This document shows, piece after piece, positions 40,901 through 49,900 of a stretch of 64,000 nucleotides of DNA; the first letter of the stretch is position 1, and each line of letters opens with the position of its first letter. The translations under genes were made by a program, and so were the position numbers. This stretch comes from Scytonema sp. UIC 10036. GTDB lineage: Bacteria > Cyanobacteriota > Cyanobacteriia > Cyanobacteriales > Nostocaceae. A model generated the notes under the pieces. That model was not told the origin of the DNA. It searched no databases and was given only the letters and a program-made list of their open reading frames with translations. Location: contig NZ_WJFC01000006.1 in NCBI RefSeq assembly GCF_009725235.1, positions 62,001-126,000 of the forward strand, in the 5' to 3' direction.

Positions 40901-43900
40901 TGTGCGACGAGCAGGGGCAGATTTGTGTTAGTATGCGAGGATTCTCGTCACGGGTCCTGGATCGACCATTAGTCTCCCAAGATGCCAGTTTAACCCTGCT
41001 GAGCCCGGTATGGAATGCTATCTCAGTCGAGCAAACAGAAGACCAGCAAGACGCTTTTGCCAGCGATCGCGTGCTTATTATCGGTGGCAGCAAACAGCAA
41101 AAAGCTGCTATCGGGCAGGTTTATCCCGATGCTGTATGTTTGTCGGAAAACGAATTCGAGGAGATAAGCCGCCAAGTTCAGGCACTATCGTCTCAAATGA
41201 ATGTAGTGCATATTATTTGGATAGCGCCAACTCGACCCATAACGTCTGTAAGACAACAGTCACTGATTAACGAACAAGACCAAGGGGTGCTTTATCTGTT
41301 CCGTCTGCTGAAAGTGCTGCTGGCATTCGGTTACGGTGATAAGGTGCTGCATTGGACGGTTATTACCACGCAAACCCAAGTGGTACGCAAACAGGATGTT
41401 ATCAACCCCACCCATGCCAGTGTACACGGCTTGATCGGTTCGCTTGCTAAGGAATATCCCCATTGGAAAATCCGCCTGTTGGATATGGATGCATCTCGGG
41501 ATTGGCCCGTTCGCGATATGCTGGCATTACCTGCGGATAAAAATGGCGATGCAGTTGCCTATCGGGCAAAGGAGTGGTTTAAACAAGCGTTGGTGCCTGT
41601 TTTTGAAAGCGATCGCGGAGCGCAACCCTGCTATCGTTCCCAGGGGGTCTATGTAGTGATTGGCGGCGCAGGTGGTATTGGCGAAGCCTGGAGCCAGTGG
41701 GCGATCGAGCACTATCAAGCGCGGATTATCTGGCTGGGCAGAAGAAAAAAAGATTCTTCGATTCAGGAAAAACTGGACGCTTTATCAAAACTCGGCACCC
41801 CACCAATCTACATTGAAGCTGATGCTAGCGACCTAGCGGCTTTACAAAAAGCGTATCAGGAAATGAAACGCAACTACGGTCATATTCACGGTGTCATTCA
41901 TTCGGCAATTGTCCTGGCAGACAAAAGCTTAGCCAACATGGATGAACAGCAATTCCAAGCTGGGCTGAGGGCAAAAGTTGATGTGAGCGTGCGTCTGGCG
42001 CAAGTGTTCGCGGAGGAAGCGCTGGATTTTGTCCTGTTTTTCTCTTCCATTCAGTCTGTTGCCAAAATGCCTGGGCAAAGTAATTATGCTGCTGGATGCA
42101 CCTTTAAAGATGCGTTTGCCAGTCAACTGGCACAGGAGTGGTCCTGCCCGGTTAAAGTGATAAACTGGGGCTATTGGGGTAGTGTCGGTGTTGTGGCGAC
42201 AAGCGCATATCGCGATCGCATGGCGCGAGCGGGAGTGGGGTCAATCGAGCCGCAAGAGGGTATGATGGCCATACAAACCCTGCTGCGATCGCCACTCAAT
42301 CAGTTAGCCTTGTTCAAACAATTACCCCCTGCGAGCAACACTCAACCCTCAGAGAATCAAAGCTTAGAGGAGTGGATAACAAGTTATCAAGACGAGATCC
42401 CTTGCTGCATTGACAGTTTGCAACAATATCTTCCGAAACAGACCCTTCCTGTTATCAATATAGAAGCTTCGGCTGCAGAACAAGCCACGGCAATAGAAGA
42501 AATGTCGGCCCAATTACTTTTGGCTACTTTGCAATCCTTAGGCGTATTTGAAGGGAGTTCCGAACAACGTGCATCCGTTTTACCAATTGTTGAACGCTAC
42601 GGGCGATGGCTGGAAGAAAGCTTGAGCGTCTTGCTGACAAAAGGATATCTTGAATATGATGGGCAGTGTTATACAAATAAGCTGTCCTCTGTTGACCTAG
42701 CACGCTTATGGCAGGAGTGGGATCGGGCAAAAGTTCTCTGGCTGCAAGATAGCAATTACAAGGCACTGGCAACTCTGGTGGAAACGTGTTTGCGTGCTTT
42801 GCCTGAAATACTGACAGGAAAACAACAGGCAACCGATGTTATTTTCCCCGACTCCTCCCTCGCACTGGTGGAGAATGTTTACAAAGGTAACGCGATCGCG
42901 GATTTTTACAATCAAACTCTTCAAAGGAGCGTAGTCGCTTATATTCAAGCACGATTGGCGCAAAACCCCACGGCACAAATCCGGATACTGGAAATCGGTG
43001 CCGGAACAGGTGGAACAAGCGCTGGTTTGCTAGCCCAACTCCGCCCATTCCGGAATAATATCGCAGAGTACTGTTACACCGATCTTTCAAAAGCGTTTTT
43101 ACAGCACGCCGAGCGAGAGTATGCCCCCGAACACCCGTATATTGTGACGCAGATTTTTGATGTGGAAAAACCACTTGCCGAACAGGGTATACAAGCTAAT
43201 CGCTACGATTTAGCGATCGCGGCAAATGTACTCCATGCTACAAAGAATATTCGCAATACTCTGCGTAATGCAAAAGCCAGCTTACGCAAACATGGTTTAA
43301 TCTTCTTAAACGAAATGAGTGCTAAGTCCCTGTTTACCCACTTAACCTTTGGTTTGTTAGAAGGCTGGTGGCTGTATGAGGATGCGGCTTTGCGAATAAC
43401 TGGCAGCCCAGCATTAAGTTCGGAAAGTTGGGCAGATGTTTTGACAGAAGAGGGCTTTAGTTCCGTTACTTTTCCTGCGTTGTTTTCAGCGCAATCTGCA
43501 CATGATTTTGGTCAACAGATTATCATAGCACAAAGCGATGGTATTGTTCGGCAAAAGTCTCGTCGCCAGACCTCACTATTGACGCCGTCTGCACCCGCAA
43601 GGCAAAGCTTAGAGGTGAAAGAGAAAGAAATCCGGCAGGCGCAACCTCTATCTAAACTGAATCTGACAGCTAAACCGACAGCAAACGCTGAAACCCTACG
43701 CGAGAAAGCTAAGGTTTACATCAAAAAACTGGTTGCCTCGACGCTGCAACTTTCAAGTGACCAGATTGACTCTGCCCAACCCTTGGAAACCTATGGTCTG
43801 GATTCAATTTTGGTGATCCAATTGACCAGTACTTTACGTAAAGCATTTAAAAATATCAGCAACACATTATTTTTTGAAGTACAAACGATTGATGGTGTTG

Positions 43901-46900
43901 TCGATTATTTACTTGAAAGTCAGTCGGAGGAATTTATTGCCTTGCTTGGGCTTGAAAAGCATCCTATTGCTGAAACAGCGATCGTAAAAAGTACGGCAAT
44001 TGAAGTACCCAAAACTGAAAGACAAACTATTGGGAAAAATCGACCCTTACTAAAACCGGATTTTAGAACTGCCCGACGATTTAATGCTTTGGCTGAATCA
44101 CAAGAAAATGGATCGACCGACCATCGGGATATCGCCATTATCGGACTGAGCGGACGTTACCCGCAGGCTAAGAATATCAATGATTTTTGGCAGAATTTAA
44201 AAGCTGGGAAAAACTGCATCAGCGAAATTCCGCAAGAGCGTTGGGACTGGAAGCGCTATTTTGATGCGGAAAAAGGTAAAGAAGGAAAACTTTACACCAA
44301 ATGGGGAGGCTTTATTGACGATGTAGACAAATTTGACCCTCTATTTTTCCAATTATCGGCGAGAGAAGCCGAGCGCATGGACCCTCAGGAAAGATTATTT
44401 TTGGAGTGTGCCTACAGCTGTATTGAAGACGCGGGCTACACACCTGCAAACCTCTGTGACAGCCGCAAAGTAGGGGTTTTCGTTGGGGTGATGAACAGCA
44501 CTTACCCCCTGCAGCCAAGTGACTGGTCGATGGCCAATCGGGTTTCCTACCTGTTTAACTTTCAAGGTCCCAGCCTGTCGGTGGATACGGCTTGCTCGTC
44601 TTCGCTAACCGCACTGCATTTGGCGGTAGAGAGTTTGCACAGTGGCACCAGCGAATGTGCGATCGTCGGTGGTGTAAACTTGATTCTCGACCCGATTCAA
44701 TATTTAAGTCTCAGCGCAATGATGATGCTTTCTGCAACCAATGAGTGTAAACCTTTTGGCGATAATGCCGATGGTTTTATCGATGGAGAAGGCGTAGGGG
44801 CAGTGATTTTAAAACCCTTGGCGAAAGCAGAGCAAGACGGAGACGCGATCTACGGCATCATCAAAGGCAGTACAATCAATGCAGGCGGAAAAACCAATGG
44901 TTATACCGTGCCCAATCCCATAGCACAATCGCAGTTAATCCAGGAAGCCCTAGCGCGAGCTGGGGTGAACCCGAGAACAATCAGTTATCTGGAAGCTCAT
45001 GGCACGGGCACAGCATTAGGCGATCCCATTGAAATTAACGGTTTGAGTAGAGCCTTTGGCCGCAGTGAAGACAAGCAATTCTGTGCCATAGGTTCGGTTA
45101 AATCAAATATCGGCCACACCGAAAGCGCAGCAGGTATTGCTGCTATAACCAAAGTCTTACTGCAATTGAAGCACCGCCAATTAGTACCTTCGTTACATTC
45201 ACAGCAGTTAAACCCCAGTATTCATTTTGCTGACACCCCCTTTGTTGTGCAGCAGACACTCGAGCCTTGGCAAAGACCAGTACTGACGATTGATGGGGAA
45301 ACCAAAGTGTACCCGCGAATTGCCGGAATATCATCCTTTGGTGCTGGTGGTGCTAACGCCCATGTTATTATCCAAGAATATATCAATGAAGAAGCAAGTT
45401 TGGGGGCTTATGCCGACGCAGGGGAACTAGATCGACCCAGCTTGATTGTAATTTCTGCCAAAGACGAAAATCGGCTCGGGGAAGTTGCGAGAAATCTGTG
45501 CCATTACGCAAGAGAGTGCAGCCTAGCAGATAAGAGCGAAACACAAACAGCCCAGCTTCAAGCTATGGCTTATACCCTCCAGGTGGGACGCGAAGCGATG
45601 GAAGAGCGCCTGGGACTGGTAGTCTCTTCTTTTACCGAACTAAGTGAAAAACTCCAAGAATTTTTGGATGGTCGAAGCGATGTAGAAAACCTCTATCGGG
45701 GACAAGTCAAACGCAATAAAGAAGCCATGTCGGTACTTGCCAGTGATGAAGACTTCGGAGAAACCATACAAACTTGGATTCACAAAGGGAAGTACGCCAA
45801 AATCTTGGAGCTTTGGGTCAAAGGCTTTGTTTTCGACTGGAGCAAGCTGTATGGCGAAAAGAAACCACCTCGTCTTCACTTACCAACCTATCCTTTTGCG
45901 CGGGAACGCTATTGGGCAAAAGCAATCGACCTTTCAGTTGCCTGTACTTCATCAGTCGCCCACCATCAAAGCGCAGATCTCATCCATCCTCTGGTGCATA
46001 AAAATACTTCCAATCTTGCCGAACAACGTTTTAGCTCGACATTTAGCGGACAGGAGTTTTTCCTGACAGATCATCGCATAAACGGAGAGAAGACGTTACC
46101 TGGTGTTGCCTATCTTGAAATGGCACGGGTAGCAGTAGAGCAAGCGCTGCCAAATCCCCCAGCAAGCTTGGAAAAAACCTTCCAACTTAAAAACATTGTC
46201 TGGGCGAACCCCTTTATCTTCAACAGTCAAGGGCAAACCGTTCATGTCAGAATTTTTCCAAGCACTTTTGAAGACAGTAAGGAAAACAATACCAGCGCAA
46301 ACAATAACGGTAACGTTAGTTTTGAAGAGATTGGTTACGAAATCTATTCAAACACAGTCGCAGAAAATGAGGTTATTGTACACAGCCAGGGTGTGGCAAC
46401 TTTCAGTAAGATTCGTGAAGTCGCTGCTTTAGATTTGTCAGCTTTGCAGGCGAGGATCGATCGGAAATGCCTCAGCACGCAGGAATGTTATGACGCATTT
46501 AAAGCAATGGGGATTGAGTATGGCAAAGGGCAACAAGGTATAGAAGATGTCTATGTGAGTCACAGCCAAGCCAGTCGCTGTGAAGTTTTAGCAAAACTCC
46601 GGTTACCTTATGTTGTTGCCGATACTGCAAGTGAATTTGTTCTTCACCCCAGCGTTATGGATTCAGCTTTACAAGCTTGTATTGGACTGTCGGTTGGACA
46701 ATCCGCGTCTGAGTCTGGGCAGGTTTCAGTTCCCTTTGCGTTAGACAAGCTGGAAATCATTAAAAAATGTAAAGCGACGATGTGGGCTTGGATACGCTAT
46801 TCCGATAACAGTTCTGCCAGCAGACAAACCTCAAGTCATCGCGTGACCAAGATTGATATCGATTTGTGTGATGAAAGCGGTGATATTTGCGTTCGGATAA

Positions 46901-49900
46901 AGGGATTTTCCACTCGCACTCTTGCCATACAGGAGAGCAAATCCATTGCCACTTGGATGGGCTTCCCAGTTTGGACAGAAAAAGCATTGTCTGAAAATGA
47001 ACGTTCTGAATATGCAAGTACTGCATATGCTCGACGCATTATTATGTTATGTGATATGGAATGGTTTTGCGATCGCGCAATTGAATCTCAAATCGAAGGC
47101 GCGATGTGTATTCATTTGACGACTCAAGCAAAAACACTGGCAAAACGTTTTCAAGAAATTGCGGTTCAGGTCTTTGAGCGAATAAAAGCGGTACTCGAAG
47201 AAAAAAACAAAGGGACAACGTTTATCCAGATTCTGATACCTTCTTCTGGAGAAACGCAGCTTTTTAGTGCGCTCACTGGTTTGCTTAAAACGGCTCACTT
47301 GGAAAACCCAGCGATTCTGGGGCAACTTATCACACTAGAGTCGAGTGAAACTCAGGAGGGTTTAATCGATAAAATTCAGCGAAACAGTCATTGCCCTGAA
47401 GACACTTTTATCCGCTATCAGCAAGAAAGACGCCAGACGATTTCGTGGCAAGAACTGCCGGTTTCAGCGCAAACCATGCAAATTCCCTGGCAAGAAGGCG
47501 GTGTTTATCTGATTACGGGCGGACTGGGCGGACTTGGATTCATTTTTGCCAAACACATTGCACAGCAAACAAGAAAAGTTTCTCTTATTCTAACCGGACG
47601 CGCTGCGTTAGATGAGCGACGGCGCAAGCAAATCGAAGAACTCGAATCTTTGGGGGCAAGGGTAGAGTACCAGCAGGTTGATGTCAGCCAGCAGCAGGAA
47701 ACAGAGCGCTTAATTGCAAACATTGAAAACGATATCGGATCGCTCAAGGGGATTTTGCATAGTGCCGGTCTTATTCGGGATAATTTTATTATCAAGAAAA
47801 CAGCGAGTGAGTTTCAATCGGTGCTTGCGCCTAAAGTCGATGGCGCGATCCATTTGGATCGGGCGACTAAAGATTTGAATCTCGATTTCTTTATTTTATT
47901 TTCTTCTCTGGCGGGCAATAACGGCAACGTGGGACAGGTAGATTATGCCTGCGCCAACGCGTTTATGGATGCTTATGCCCATTACCGTAATAACTTGGTT
48001 GCTGCCAAAGAACGTGTCGGACAAACCCTTTCTATTAATTGGCCGCTGTGGAAAGAGGGGGGTATGCAAATTGATGCCTGGAGTAAAAAGACGATTCTGC
48101 AAAACCTGGGGCTGGTGCCGATGGAGACAAACCTTGGAATTCAAGCCCTGATTCAAGGTCTTTCTTCAGGACAGAGCCAACTGATGGTTTTGACAGGAGA
48201 TCTGGAACGCTTGCAAATTTCGCAACAGGCACGTCCATCATCGCTGCCATCTACCGATATTGAACGCGATATTGAACGCGAAGGCATTCATGAAAATGAA
48301 TTTGAGGAAAATAAATTTGATGAAAATGAACTTGAGGCAAGGTCAGTTCATTATTTCAAAAACCTCATTTCATCTATCTTAAAAATCCCTGCTCATCGAA
48401 TTCAAAATGACGAATTGCTAGAGACATATGGCATTGATTCTGTTGTGATTATGCAGTTAACCAATCAGTTGGAAAAGGTTTTTGGTTCTCTGTCAAAAAC
48501 TCTCTTTTTTGAGTATCCAACCATTGATGAAATCAACAGGTATTTTGTCACATCTCATAAAGAACAATTAAAAGTTGCCCTCGGTTTAGGTAAGGCAAAG
48601 ACACCTGAAAATCATCGCTCGGCTTTTGTCGATAAAGCCAGTCCAACGATAAATCGAGGAGCGCGCTTTTTGACTCATGCCCCACGCTTATCGCCATCAC
48701 CCGTTCCACAAACCCAGGACATCGCCATTATTAGTGTTTCCGGTCGTTATCCCCTGTCTCCAGATTTAGAAACATTCTGGGAAAATTTATCTCAGGGTAA
48801 AAACTGTATTACTGAAGTTCCCGAAAGTCGCTGGGACTGCAATTTGTATTTCGATTCAAAGTCTTCCAACCCTGGTAAGACACATAGCAAGTGGGGCGGT
48901 TTCTTGACCGACGTGGATAAATTTGACCCCCTGTTTTTCAATATTTCCCCTCGTGAAGCTGAGTTGATGAACCCCAATGAGCGTCTTTTCCTGGAAACAG
49001 TCTGGGATTTGATTGAACGTTCGGGGTATACGCCGGAAAGAATACAGGAGCAACACGAGAATAAAGTGGGGGTTTATGTCGGAGCTATGTATCAGCAGTA
49101 TCAAGCTTTAGCTTCTGACCCCGTAAAAGAGTCAATCCTTTCCTTATCTTCCTATAGTGCGATCGCCAATCGCGTGTCTTACTTTTTTGATTTTCATGGT
49201 CCGAGTATGGCGATTGACACGATGTGTTCTTCTTCATTAATCGCGATACAGTTGGCTTGTGAAAGTCTGCTGAAAGGTGAATGTCAGTTGGCGATTGCTG
49301 GGGGCGTGAACCTTTCGATTCATGCGAACAAATACATTGGCTTAAGCCTTAGCAAAATGATTAGCGGGCAAAACACCAGCAAAAGCTTTGGCGAGGGTGA
49401 TGGATATGTTCCTGCAGAAGGTGTTGGTGCGGTGTTGTTAAAACCCATGACCAATGCAATAGAAGATGGGGATTCCATTTTAGCCGTCATTAAATCTATT
49501 AGTTCAAATCATGGCGGGCATACTCACGGATTTCATGTACCAAACCCGAATGCACAAGCCCAATTAATTGAAGATAACTTCCGTAAATCTGGCATCGATC
49601 CGCGCACGATTACTTATGTTGAATCGGCGGCAAATGGTTCTCCCCTGGGAGATCCGATTGAGGTTAGTGCGCTTAATAAAGCTTTTCAAAAATTCACTCA
49701 GGATAAAGGTTTTTGTGCGATTGGTTCGGTAAAATCAAACATAGGTCATGCCGAGGCGGCCTCTGGAATATCCCAACTGACAAAAGTGATTTTACAGCTT
49801 CAGCACCAACAGCTTGTACCGTCGATTCATGCAGAATCGCTTAATCCGAATTTAAGCTTCGATGGCTCGCCTTTTTATCTGCAACAAAAACTTCAACCTT

